Origin: a virus
Direction: 5' to 3' (one strand)
IMG/VR virus record: IMGVR_UViG_3300009154_000068
Location: 1-57,279 of that record
Length of the DNA stretch: 57,279 bases
Shown in pieces: positions 17,263-25,722 of the stretch. The notes under the pieces were generated by a model. The model was not told the origin of the DNA, ran no database searches, and was given only the letters and a program-made list of their open reading frames with translations. Each line of letters starts with the position of its first letter. Within the stretch, counting starts at the first letter, position 1. A program made the position numbers and the translations under genes.

Positions 17263-18736
17263 ATTAGTAATTCGAGATGAGATCAATGTAAAACTAGAAG
17301 GTGTCGACGCATCTACTAGAAAAAAGATTGCTGATCGTTTCAAGTTTGATGTGCCGGGTGCCAGATATCTTCCAGCAGTTAGACTGGGTAGATGGGATGG
17401 AAAAGTCAGCTTGGCTCAGCTTGGTGGCAGTACCTATGTTAATTTATTACCTGACATTATTCCCATATTAGAATCTGCTGGTTATGATATTGATCTCGAT
17501 GATCTTAGAGACTATAGAACTTTTTATGAGTTTGAAGAAATAACTGAAGAACTATTTGCTGATCGTGTTTGGCCTGAAGGGCACCCTGCAGCCGGTAAAC
17601 CCATTATGATGCGAGATTATCAAGTTGAGGCTATTAATGGATTTTTGAAAAATACTCAATGTATGCGAATACTTCCTACTGGGGCCGGTAAAACTATTCT
17701 CACAGCGGCATTGAGCTATTGCACTGAAATCTATGGAAGAAGTGTGATCATTGTTCCAAATAAAAGTTTGGTTGGGCAAACAGAAGCAGACTATGTTAAT
17801 CTAGGATTGGATGTTGGTGTTTATTATGGTGATAGAAAAGATATTGGAAAAAAGCACACAATCTGTACTTGGCAAAGTCTGAACAACTTATTAAAAAATA
17901 CAAAGAATGGTACAGATGATATCACCATTGGGGAATTCCTTGAGGATGTTGTTTGTGTAATGGTTGATGAAGCTCACACATGCAAATCTGAAGTATTGCG
18001 CACATTGCTTTCTGGACCATTTTGTCGTATCCCAATTCGTTGGGCATTCACTGGCACTTTGCCAAAAGAGGAATATGCTAGAGCCGTGTTAAGGTCTATG
18101 TTGGGTGAAGTTGATGGTCAATTACAAGCTAGCGATTTGCAAGAACAGGGAGTATTGTCAAATTGTCATATCAACATTGTGCAATTGGTTGATAATGTTG
18201 TATATAAAGATTATCAAAGCGAGTTGAAATACTTAACTGAGACTCCTGAAAGGTTGGCATTTATTGCCAAGCTGCTTGATCGTATTAAAGAAGATGGCAA
18301 TACATTAATATTAGTAGATCGTATTGCTACTGGAAAATTGCTTCAAGCTGAGTTAAGTACTTTGTTTAGCTTATTAAGTGACAAACCCGATGTTAGTTTA
18401 GTTACAGGATCTACTAAGGCCAAAGAGCGTAAAGCCGAATATGATGAGGTTGCTACCAGTACCAATAAGATTTTGATTTGTACATATGGTGTGGCTGCTG
18501 TAGGTATTAATATTGTTTTATTAAATAATGTAGTTTTATTTGAGCCAGGTAAGAGTTTTGTGCGTGTGATACAAAGTATTGGTCGTGGCTTGCGTAAAGG
18601 GTTTGGTAAAGATTTTGTCAACATTTATGATATTACCAGTACCTGCAAATTTTCCAAAAGGCATCTAACTCAGCGCAAGGCCTATTACACAGAATCAAAT
18701 TATCAATTTAGTTTGGAAAAGATAACATGGCAGTAG
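17252..18736 (+). CDS. uvsW: UvsW helicase
   Basis: UvsW is a superfamily 2 helicase that rewinds and branch-migrates DNA and unwinds R-loops, shifting T4 to recombination-dependent replication. The 494 residues show an N-terminal DNA-binding domain (1-100), Walker A LPTGAGKT (141-148), DEAH (239-242), a FTGTLPK motif III region and QSIGRGLRK motif VI. Length matches T4 UvsW (about 500). The start is a TTG at 17252; no ATG is available before residue 119, and the N-terminal domain is needed. Confidence 0.92.
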   Translation: MQAKLVIRDEINVKLEGVDASTRKKIADRFKFDVPGARYLPAVRLGRWDGKVSLAQLGGSTYVNLLPDIIPILESAGYDIDLDDLRDYRTFYEFEEITEELFADRVWPEGHPAAGKPIMMRDYQVEAINGFLKNTQCMRILPTGAGKTILTAALSYCTEIYGRSVIIVPNKSLVGQTEADYVNLGLDVGVYYGDRKDIGKKHTICTWQSLNNLLKNTKNGTDDITIGEFLEDVVCVMVDEAHTCKSEVLRTLLSGPFCRIPIRWAFTGTLPKEEYARAVLRSMLGEVDGQLQASDLQEQGVLSNCHINIVQLVDNVVYKDYQSELKYLTETPERLAFIAKLLDRIKEDGNTLILVDRIATGKLLQAELSTLFSLLSDKPDVSLVTGSTKAKERKAEYDEVATSTNKILICTYGVAAVGINIVLLNNVVLFEPGKSFVRVIQSIGRGLRKGFGKDFVNIYDITSTCKFSKRHLTQRKAYYTESNYQFSLEKITWQ

Positions 18737-18743
18737 TTAAGTC

Positions 18744-18773
18744 TTGACTTTATAGTAGACAATGCTGTATCAT
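18744..18773 (+). promoter_or_regulatory. Sigma70-type promoter
   Basis: TTGACT (18744-18749), 18 bases, TATCAT (18768-18773). It serves the coupled genes from 18796 to 21534. Confidence 0.55.
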
Positions 18774-18795
18774 ATACAATAACTGGAGAAATAAA

Positions 18796-19302
18796 ATTAG
18801 AATACTTACACTTGATAACAATATGTCCTATGAAATGACGGACATTCCTGACGAAGTTGACGACATGCAATTCTGTGTGTTAGATAATAGCAACTCAAAA
18901 GATCCTGATTATTTTTACATTCCTTTAATCTTTTTGGAAAGCTTCAATAGCCCAGCATTAGTTTTAAAAATTGGCGAACATGTGATCAAAATGCCAGTAG
19001 ATTGGCAAATATTAATCGGTGAAAAAGATTCTGGTGATTTGGAAGTAGTTCCTTTGACCAGTATCAATGATCGTGGATTTAGTGCATTTTGTTTCAATCC
19101 TCGCAGTAGTTTTAGACCTGAATTTCATCCAATTGAGATTGAGGATGTTTATCAAGATGTTAAATGGTATTTTCCAAAATTAAAACCTGGTCAATTGTTG
19201 GCTATTCCATTAGAGGCAGGGGTTTCTGGAAGTCTTTGTGTATATTGTGTTAAAGAGATTTCAAGACAAAGTGAAGTGGTAGATTTTTCTAAATGTTGGT
19301 GA
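18796..19302 (+). CDS. Conserved phage protein, possible AUU start
   Basis: The first ATG (18823) has no ribosome site. An in-frame ATT at 18796 lies seven bases after GGAGAA (18784-18789) and would add a sensible start, MRILTLDNN, giving 168 residues. Otherwise the protein is 159 residues. It is beta-rich (FYIPLIFLESF, VIKMPVDWQILIGE, FCFNPRSSFRPEF). No function recognised. A rare start codon would keep translation low. Confidence 0.6.
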   Translation: MRILTLDNNMSYEMTDIPDEVDDMQFCVLDNSNSKDPDYFYIPLIFLESFNSPALVLKIGEHVIKMPVDWQILIGEKDSGDLEVVPLTSINDRGFSAFCFNPRSSFRPEFHPIEIEDVYQDVKWYFPKLKPGQLLAIPLEAGVSGSLCVYCVKEISRQSEVVDFSKCW

Positions 19303-19305
19303 TAT

Positions 19306-19539
19306 ATGCCTAAAATATATGAAAGTCCAGATGATGGCGAAACAGTTTTCATTCGTGAGTTTGGTGCTGTTGCTAGGGAAATATACACCGAGTCTGAATC
19401 AAAAACTCAACTACTTGAGTCTTTAAAAGAGGATCAACTATGGGGCGAGATTCGACGTGCTGCCGAAACCAATCCCACTTTACAAGATGCAATGGATGCT
19501 GTTAAAATTATATATCAATTGATTAAAAAAAATGAGTGA
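19306..19539 (+). CDS. 77-residue helical protein, unknown
   Basis: It starts three bases after the previous stop and overlaps the next gene by eight bases. Contents: ETVFIREFGAVAREI, then helices ending KIIYQLIKK. It sits in the same run as the DnaE-like fragment. Function unknown. Confidence 0.6.
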   Translation: MPKIYESPDDGETVFIREFGAVAREIYTESESKTQLLESLKEDQLWGEIRRAAETNPTLQDAMDAVKIIYQLIKKNE

Positions 19540-19999
19540 TAAATTAACAGTCAAAAGCGAAACTGCGGCATTGGATCGTAAAGACCGAGCATTTTATGAC
19601 GACCTAACTGAAGAAGAAAGAAAAAAATTCAGTCCCTATCTAATGTTAAGGTATAGTGCAAGTGTGGATGGGCCCAGTGATCTTCAAGAGTGGTACTTGC
19701 GTGCCACAAATGAAAGAGTGAATGTTAACTTTTTTGATATAAGTACAAGTCAACATAAAAAGTTACAGTGGTTAATGTGTACTACAGTAAGTCCAGACAT
19801 GGGCAATCAACGTCATTATTGGATCACCACAAAAAAGAAAAACAGTGACAATAAGACTATTAAGTTTTTATCTTCCATTTTTCCAGAGTTGCGCAATGAT
19901 GAGCTTGAGCTTTTATCAAAAATAAACTCCAAAGAAGAAATCAAACAATTAGCAAAACAGCATGGATACGACGATAAACGAATCAAAACAGATCTCTGA
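19532..19999 (+). CDS. Conserved phage protein, possible replication accessory
   Basis: A 155-residue protein with EERKKFSPYLMLRYSASV (about 28-45), NFFDISTSQHKKLQWLMC and a Glu/Leu/Lys-rich helical end. The SPYLMLR and KKLQWL pattern resembles proteins sometimes called clamp-loader small subunit (gp62) in aquatic T4-like phages, but I would not rely on it. The gp44 gene is 15 kb away. It overlaps the next gene by 38 bases. Confidence 0.55.
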   Translation: MSDKLTVKSETAALDRKDRAFYDDLTEEERKKFSPYLMLRYSASVDGPSDLQEWYLRATNERVNVNFFDISTSQHKKLQWLMCTTVSPDMGNQRHYWITTKKKNSDNKTIKFLSSIFPELRNDELELLSKINSKEEIKQLAKQHGYDDKRIKTDL

Positions 20000-20693
20000 T
20001 ACTGTCAAATTATCACATACCTGCAAGTACTGTGCGAAAACGTATAGCCGCGAAAGTGTATTGGCAGCACATCTTTGTGAGAAGAAACGCAGATGGCAGC
20101 AGGAGAATGAAGTTGGTGTCCGATTAGGACTGACCAGTTATTTAAGATTTTATGAATTGACTCAGGGTAGCGCAAAATTAAAAACCTATGAGGATTTTGT
20201 CAATAGTCCTTATTATAATGCCTTTGTTAAGTTTGGTAGGCATTTAGTTTCTATTAGAGCAATCAATATCAGCAGTTTTACTGATTGGTTATTGAGTAAC
20301 AATAAAAAGTTAGATCATTGGTGCAAGGATAGTTTATATTCTGAATGGTTATCAGGGTATATCAAAAGAGAGTCAGTGCAAGATGCTATGGAGAGGGCCT
20401 TAAGGGAAATGCAGGATTATGCAGAACTTCATCCAGAACTTAAGAATGGTTTTAACGATTATTTTAGGTACGGTAATAGCAATCGTATTTGTCAACATAT
20501 ATCAACAGGGCGTATTAGCCCTTGGGTCGTGTATAATTGTGATACTGGAATTGCGTTTCTTGATAGCCTCACTGAGGATCAAATTGAAATAATTATGCCT
20601 TGGTTAGAACCTGATATTTGGCAGCGCAAGTTTAAAGACTATATGGGCGATACAGAGTGGGCCAAACACATTCTTAACCAAGCTGGATTATGA
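19962..20693 (+). CDS. C2H2-type zinc-finger phage protein
   Basis: A 243-residue protein with one classical finger near residues 19-40: CKYCAKTYSRESVLAAH, then a Cys (C-x2-C-x12-H-x-C pattern). The rest is helical, with an HWCKDSLYSEWLSGYIK stretch and a C-terminal LEPDIWQRKFKDYMGD. Genes of this type lie in replication or transcription blocks of aquatic T4-like phages. The stop overlaps the next ATG (ATGA), and that gene overlaps the DnaE-like fragment, so the three are made together. A DNA-binding partner for that fragment is an inference. Confidence 0.7.
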   Translation: MDTTINESKQISDTVKLSHTCKYCAKTYSRESVLAAHLCEKKRRWQQENEVGVRLGLTSYLRFYELTQGSAKLKTYEDFVNSPYYNAFVKFGRHLVSIRAINISSFTDWLLSNNKKLDHWCKDSLYSEWLSGYIKRESVQDAMERALREMQDYAELHPELKNGFNDYFRYGNSNRICQHISTGRISPWVVYNCDTGIAFLDSLTEDQIEIIMPWLEPDIWQRKFKDYMGDTEWAKHILNQAGL

Positions 20694-20947
20694 CCGATAT
20701 AGTGGAATTAAAAGTCTATGAATTTAGAGTTGGTGATGTTGATGATCCTGAAATTTATGCAGCAAGTCCACTTTGGGAATGGGAAAGAACGGAACAAGGT
20801 ATGTGGGTAATGGAGAATGCTGTAGAATCTCCTGTCTATTATAGAGATGTAGATCCCGCTTCTTTCGGTCATAAATTTTCAATCATGGCCAGGCTCAAAG
20901 CACAAGATGCTGTATTTTTTAAATTAAAGTGGGGAAAGTTTACATGA
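20690..20947 (+). CDS. 85-residue protein coupled to DnaE-like fragment
   Basis: It begins MTDIVELKVYEFRVGDVDDP and has LWEWERTEQGMWVMENA and VYYRDVDP. ATGA overlaps bind it to both neighbours. Function unknown; stoichiometric production with the next protein suggests they may form a complex. Confidence 0.65.
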   Translation: MTDIVELKVYEFRVGDVDDPEIYAASPLWEWERTEQGMWVMENAVESPVYYRDVDPASFGHKFSIMARLKAQDAVFFKLKWGKFT

Positions 20948-21534
20948 AGTTTAACAGTGATATTGATATTGATATGGCTAATCGTGATCTAGCATTAGCG
21001 GTATTGGATCATACTCCAGCCAGCATTTTGCGTGATAGTAAATTAGTTAAACATAATACAGGTATACATGTAACTGATATACCTGTGGATCCAGAATTGG
21101 GAATATCGGCAATTGAATATAAATCGGCTCAGGACAGGGGATATATCAAATTAGATTTATTAAATGTCAGTGTTTATCAACAAATATCAAGTGAGGCAGA
21201 ATTGGATCATTTAATGACTCAAGAGCCTGAATGGGAGAGATTATATGATCCTGAATTTTGTCGACAAGTTATACACATAGGCGGACACTATGAAACGTTG
21301 ATCAAAATGCCCGAAGCAGTTAACAGTATACCTAGACTAGCCATGTTTTTAGCTGTTATTCGACCTGCCAAACGGCACTTAATTGGGTTACCTTGGAAAG
21401 AGGTTGCTAAGACTATATGGGAAAAAGATATTAACGGCGAATATGGGTATAAACAAAGTCACGGGGTGGCTTATGCACATTTAGTCGCTGTGCATATGAA
21501 TTTATTAACTAAACGACTCTACGAACCAAAGTAA
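20944..21534 (+). CDS. DnaE-like (C-family polymerase) catalytic fragment, palm/finger part
   Basis: A 196-residue protein. It begins at the point where bacterial DnaE has PDFDIDF: here SDIDIDM puts D8 and D10 at the catalytic Asp positions (E. coli D401, D403). KHNTGIHVTDIPVDP (36-50) corresponds to the DnaE AGKHAGGVVI region, YIKLDLLNV (67-75) gives the third Asp, D71 (E. coli D555), FLAVIRPAK (135-143) matches ALVALFRPG, and YGYKQSHGVAYAHLV (167-181) matches YGFNKSHSAAYALVS. PHP, beta-binding and OB parts are missing. The upstream part is the gene at 33532. ATG 20944 follows GGGGAAAG. Confidence 0.72.
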   Translation: MKFNSDIDIDMANRDLALAVLDHTPASILRDSKLVKHNTGIHVTDIPVDPELGISAIEYKSAQDRGYIKLDLLNVSVYQQISSEAELDHLMTQEPEWERLYDPEFCRQVIHIGGHYETLIKMPEAVNSIPRLAMFLAVIRPAKRHLIGLPWKEVAKTIWEKDINGEYGYKQSHGVAYAHLVAVHMNLLTKRLYEPK

Positions 21535-21886
21535 TACTTCTTCTTTTGCTACGTTTACTGGACATTTCTTTAAGACTAACATATGGCCCATAGACTATTT
21601 TCACATCTTTGCTATTCATTGTTCTAAGGCAAAATCTAAATTGTGCCCAGTCCTGTTTTAAAAACAAATTTATTGGGATTTGTCTATGACTTTCCCACCA
21701 CCATTGATCTCCTAATTCTAAATAAATTTGTTTTTGGGTTTTATCTTTCAATAAGCCAAAATCATAGATAGTGGTAATAACATCGTCCACATTTTGAACA
21801 ATACATATATATTCATTCCCCCCATATATTAAATATGTTAGAAACGGGTGTGCATCTAGTATTTTTTGTATTTCTAAATCGATCAT
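21509..21886 (-). CDS. Conserved small phage protein, unknown
   Basis: A 125-residue minus-strand protein overlapping the DnaE-like gene by 26 bases tail to tail. It has EYICIVQNVDDVITTIYDFG, LGDQWWWESHRQIPINLFL and KDVKIVYGPYVSL, and a very basic tail (SSKRSKRRS). The WWWES.R.IPI pattern recurs in T4-like phages as I recall it, so the gene is likely real. Function unknown. Confidence 0.7.
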   Translation of the reverse strand: MIDLEIQKILDAHPFLTYLIYGGNEYICIVQNVDDVITTIYDFGLLKDKTQKQIYLELGDQWWWESHRQIPINLFLKQDWAQFRFCLRTMNSKDVKIVYGPYVSLKEMSSKRSKRRSITLVRRVV

Positions 21887-21927
21887 ATCGCCTAAAGATA
21901 TTTGCAGGATCTGATTGACGTTTTTGA

Positions 21928-21935
21928 TATAAATA
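21928..21935 (+). promoter_or_regulatory. Late promoter TATAAATA
   Basis: Exact core, 17 bases before ATG 21953, with AAAGGTG between. It is the first late promoter of the tail-fibre block. Confidence 0.7.
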
Positions 21936-21952
21936 TACTAAAGGTGTCAACG

Positions 21953-22477
21953 ATGATCGCAGTTCAAAGTTATTTATACGATAACGTTGTGCAGGTCCAA
22001 ATTTTGGATACTGCAATTTTTAAGACTAGGAATAGAGTAGTGTATAACCGCACAATTAAAATTTATCAAGGTATAGACAATACTATTTTAGTTCAAGTAA
22101 AAAATCAGGATCAAAAATCTGCCAATCTTGTGGGAAGATCAGTTTTAGTAGATTTATTAGATCCAACAAATGATTTTTTACTTGTCAGTTATCCCTTGAC
22201 CTGGGTTGACGATTCCAAAGGAACGGGGTCTTTTATAATTAATAAGTCAGAAGTAAATATGTTGGATCAAAGATATTATAAGATTACTCTTAAATTGGTT
22301 GACAATGATTCAGGTAATGAGAGACCTTTATATTCAGATGATAATTATAGTATTGGGATAGATGTGCAAGTGCTTCCGGGTTATCAATCTAACAATTCCA
22401 GTGTTCTTTCTCTTGATGGTGGGAATGCAGGAAATACATATACAATTGCACCACCGTTTAACGGCGGGGGAGCTTAA
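21953..22477 (+). CDS. Tail-associated beta protein
   Basis: A 174-residue protein. ATG 21953 is chosen over 21902 because it lies after the promoter and an AAAGGTG site. The sequence is beta-rich (AVQSYLYDNVVQVQILD, KIYQGIDNTILVQVKNQ, YKITLKLVDNDSGNE), like the small phage proteins that cap or connect fibres. The end is Gly-rich and meets the collagen-like gene two bases later. Likely structural. Confidence 0.65.
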   Translation: MIAVQSYLYDNVVQVQILDTAIFKTRNRVVYNRTIKIYQGIDNTILVQVKNQDQKSANLVGRSVLVDLLDPTNDFLLVSYPLTWVDDSKGTGSFIINKSEVNMLDQRYYKITLKLVDNDSGNERPLYSDDNYSIGIDVQVLPGYQSNNSSVLSLDGGNAGNTYTIAPPFNGGGA

Positions 22478-22479
22478 AA

Positions 22480-22905
22480 ATGCCACAAACAATTCAGTTA
22501 AGAAGAGATACGGTAGCCAATTGGTTATTAATTAATCCAATTTTAAATCAGGGCGAGCCAGGATTTGAGATTGATACTGGCAAAATGAAAATTGGTGATG
22601 GAATAAATAAATGGAAAAATTTAAATTATACCGGTAGTACTGGATTTACTGGTAGTCATGGGTTAACTGGGTCGCCAGGCCCACAGGGAGCGATTGGGCC
22701 AATCGGACCATCAGGGGCGTCTGGCTCATCAATCCTTGGAGCTGTTGGTCCTCGTGGTTATACTGGTAGTGCTAGTAGTGCAAATGCAACATATTCTCCA
22801 GCAAATCCCAGTCATTGGGCTGATCCAGCTCCGACTACTGTATTGGCGGCAATTGATAGAATTGCAGCACAATTATATGCAAGATCTTCACAAGCAATAC
22901 CATAA
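22480..22905 (+). CDS. Collagen-like tail fibre protein with Mtd-type N-terminal domain
   Basis: The N-terminal 50 residues (IQLRRDTVANWLLINPIL, GEPGFEIDTGKMKIGDG) form the small domain found at the start of phage receptor-binding proteins such as the major tropism determinant. It is followed by Gly-x-y repeats (about 52-100), which trimerise like collagen, and a short helical end. 141 residues. Likely a short fibre or a fibre adaptor. Confidence 0.8.
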   Translation: MPQTIQLRRDTVANWLLINPILNQGEPGFEIDTGKMKIGDGINKWKNLNYTGSTGFTGSHGLTGSPGPQGAIGPIGPSGASGSSILGAVGPRGYTGSASSANATYSPANPSHWADPAPTTVLAAIDRIAAQLYARSSQAIP

Positions 22906-22986
22906 TCTATAAAATAACTCATTGATATTTTGGAAAACACCACATTTTAAATAATAAATAATATAATATAATTCGAGGAATATACA

Positions 22987-24828
22987 ATGCCCTACAATTT
23001 AGTATTGTCTAATGGCGACGCGTTGGTTACTTTGGCCGACGGTGTGGCTGATAACAGTTACACCAGTTTAACCTTATTTGGTAAGAATTTTGCCGGCTAC
23101 GGGCAATTTTTAAATGAAAACTTTGTTCGTCTATTAGAACATTTTTGCAGTTCTGTGCCACCATTTAACCCTGTAGTTGGTCAACTTTGGTATGATTCAC
23201 TCAATCATAATATGAAGGTATTCAATACCAATAGTGTTTGGACATCATTATCTGGAATAACTGCATCCAATGTGCCACCAGCAGGGCCCAATAATGGTGA
23301 TGGGTGGTGGGATGTAGTAAATGAACAACTTTTTGTTTGGGGCAGTTCACAATGGATACTATTAGGTCCAAAATGGAATTCGATTCAAGGAAAATCCGAA
23401 GCAGAGGCATATACGGCCATTGATGTTGACGGTGGTGGTCATACATTATTATTATTCTATATTAATAATACTGTTGTTGGTATATGGAATAATGACGGTG
23501 AATTTGTAGTACCCCCAGAGGAGGCCATAGGATCTTTTGTAACTATTCCTCATGGTCTTAGTTTTGATACTTTAAATGTTGAATCTATTTTTGTTTCTGG
23601 TGATCAGGATATTCAAGGATCTCTTGTGGTGCATGGTAATATTACTGGTGACCTTTTTGGAAATACCACCGGGATACATTATGGTAATATTATAGGAGAA
23701 ACTGGTACATTTACTTCATTAACTTCGGGTAGAATGGTATTTGCTGGAAATAATGGGCTGTTGGTAGATGATGGAGATTTGAGATACAACAATGTTAGTA
23801 ATACGGTTCTTGGTCGTTCTATTCAGTTATCTGTTGGATTAACTACTCCATCGGCCAATGTAACAACTTTGACAAAAGATAGGATTACATTTTGTGGTGA
23901 AGATGGCGCATTAATTGATAGTGCTAATTTAACATTTATATCAAGCACCGGCACATTGAATGTGTCGTCTAGAGTAAACACCATAACAGTAAAATCATCA
24001 AGTTTGACAAAAGATAGAATCACATTTGCTGGTGATAATGGTTTATTGGTTGACAGTCAAGGATTAACATTTCAGTCCGGAGTCCTTAGATCGACATCTG
24101 GTTTTGCGGGTAGTTTGACTGGTGATGTTACTGGCAATACTACTGGTACACATAATGGACCATCTAATGGTACACATACCGGACCATCTAATGGTACACA
24201 TACCGGACCAGTAACTGGGGATGTTACTGGTAATCTTACTGGTAATGTTACTGGCAATACCACTGGGCGACATACTGGCTATGTTTGCATACCAGAATCG
24301 CCGATGACGAATAACGCCAGCACAGGACTTTATTTTCAAAATCATACAAAAACTGGGTTATTATGGACGGATGCACTTTATATACGGACTGAAAATAAAG
24401 CCCTAGTGATATTTGAAGATACAGGTGTTGGCTTTGGTCAAAACGTCTATATGACAGAGTCTCTGGGTGTTAATGGAGTCATTAACTGCAAAGGGGACAT
24501 TTTTGCATTTGTGACATCAGACCGGAATCTCAAAACAAATATTCAGCCAATTGAAAATGCTTTATCAAAAGTGAAGAAAATCACAGGGGTTTGCTATGAT
24601 TGGACTGATGATGCCCTCAAAAAGTTGGGCGGTGAAACTGGAAATTTTATTCGAAGAAGAGATACTGGTGTTATTGCTCAAGAAGTTGAGTCAGTATTAC
24701 CAGAAGTTGTTACAACTCGATTAGACGGATCAAAAGCAGTCAAGTATGACAAAATGGTAGGGTTACTTATTGAGGCAATAAAGGAATTGTCAGAAGAAGT
24801 CGAGCAACTTAAAAATAATAAGCAATAA
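22987..24828 (+). CDS. Tail fibre protein with S74 intramolecular chaperone
   Basis: 613 residues. The N-terminal part (1-180) has two copies of a fibre motif (SNGDALVTLADG, VVGQLWYDS). The middle is a shaft with GDVTGN-type repeats (about 375-430). The C-terminal 100 residues form a peptidase S74 domain: SDRNLKTNIQPI carries the Ser/Lys self-cleavage dyad, then GVIAQEVE and a coiled-coil end. The chaperone trimerises the fibre and then cuts itself off. The N-terminus is paralogous to the next gene. Start ATG 22987 follows CGAGGAA. Confidence 0.85.
   Translation: MPYNLVLSNGDALVTLADGVADNSYTSLTLFGKNFAGYGQFLNENFVRLLEHFCSSVPPFNPVVGQLWYDSLNHNMKVFNTNSVWTSLSGITASNVPPAGPNNGDGWWDVVNEQLFVWGSSQWILLGPKWNSIQGKSEAEAYTAIDVDGGGHTLLLFYINNTVVGIWNNDGEFVVPPEEAIGSFVTIPHGLSFDTLNVESIFVSGDQDIQGSLVVHGNITGDLFGNTTGIHYGNIIGETGTFTSLTSGRMVFAGNNGLLVDDGDLRYNNVSNTVLGRSIQLSVGLTTPSANVTTLTKDRITFCGEDGALIDSANLTFISSTGTLNVSSRVNTITVKSSSLTKDRITFAGDNGLLVDSQGLTFQSGVLRSTSGFAGSLTGDVTGNTTGTHNGPSNGTHTGPSNGTHTGPVTGDVTGNLTGNVTGNTTGRHTGYVCIPESPMTNNASTGLYFQNHTKTGLLWTDALYIRTENKALVIFEDTGVGFGQNVYMTESLGVNGVINCKGDIFAFVTSDRNLKTNIQPIENALSKVKKITGVCYDWTDDALKKLGGETGNFIRRRDTGVIAQEVESVLPEVVTTRLDGSKAVKYDKMVGLLIEAIKELSEEVEQLKNNKQ
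24157..24204 (+). repeat. Exact tandem 24-base repeat in fibre shaft
   Basis: Two identical 24-base units (24157-24180, 24181-24204) encode GPSNGTHT twice, inside a wider set of Thr/Gly/Asn shaft repeats (24109-24270). Such repeats let fibre length change by slippage or recombination. Confidence 0.85.
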
Positions 24829-24847
24829 ATCATCAATCAAAAATACA

Positions 24848-25696
24848 ATGTCATACTCTATACCACTATCGGATAAAAGTGTTTTAACAACAGTTCAAGA
24901 TGGCACTTTTAATAATGAATACTCTAATATAAATTTAGTTGGTAAAAATTTTGTTGGGTATGGGAAGTTAATGAATGAAAATTTTGTTCATCTCTTAGAG
25001 AATTTTTCTAATATTGATCCGCCAACAAACCCATTGGTGGGGCAACTTTGGTATGATTCTGGTAAAAAAGTTTTAAAAATATTCACTCATGACCATTCTT
25101 GGTTAGATCTTGCGTATTCCCAGGTTGGCATTAGTAAGCCAGTTAATCCAAAAATTGGTGATCAATGGTGGAATCAGAAAACTAACCAACTCAATATTTG
25201 GACTGGAAAAGATTGGCTAATTATTGGTCCTTATTGGACTTATTCCCAGGGTCTGACTGGTTCTGTGGCCGAAACTGTTCTGGATAAAGGTGGGGCGTCT
25301 CATGTAGTTATGAAATTCTACATAGGAAAAACTTTTGTTGGATTGTGGAGCAAGGATAAAACGTTTACTTTAGCTGATGAGTTTATATTTCCAGGAATGT
25401 CTGCGACTATTTCTCCAGGGCTAACTTTTGCACTCATAGGAACAACAAAACAAAATATATTTGGAGCCCAAGGTGTGGGCGGTGGTGGTGGCACTAATGA
25501 ATATATTCCTACTATCGAAAGTAACTGGATTGGAAAACCTACAATAAATACTGTACAGACAGCATTAGACGAATTATCGTCTAGATTAAAACCTTTAGAA
25601 ATTCATGAAATAGATGGTGGTAACAGTTCTTCAAATTTTGAAACTTATGAAGTAGACGGTGGAAATGCCTTTGGTGATGTGGAAATTGAAGTTTGA
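24848..25696 (+). CDS. Tail fibre paralog without chaperone domain
   Basis: 282 residues, paralogous to the N-terminal third of the previous gene (VGKNFVGYGKLMNENFV, LVGQLWYDS, IGDQWWNQ). It lacks the shaft and S74 domain and ends with a Gly/Ser linker and two DGGN-type elements. It may be the part that joins a fibre to the baseplate. Likely structural. Confidence 0.75.
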   Translation: MSYSIPLSDKSVLTTVQDGTFNNEYSNINLVGKNFVGYGKLMNENFVHLLENFSNIDPPTNPLVGQLWYDSGKKVLKIFTHDHSWLDLAYSQVGISKPVNPKIGDQWWNQKTNQLNIWTGKDWLIIGPYWTYSQGLTGSVAETVLDKGGASHVVMKFYIGKTFVGLWSKDKTFTLADEFIFPGMSATISPGLTFALIGTTKQNIFGAQGVGGGGGTNEYIPTIESNWIGKPTINTVQTALDELSSRLKPLEIHEIDGGNSSSNFETYEVDGGNAFGDVEIEV

Positions 25697-25722
25697 AGAT
25701 ACGTAAAAACGGAGAATAATAA

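Noticed and set aside
24109-24270. Regularly spaced short repeats that could suggest a CRISPR array
   Set aside because: They are in-frame Thr/Gly/Asn codons of a fibre shaft, with no unique spacers and no cas genes.
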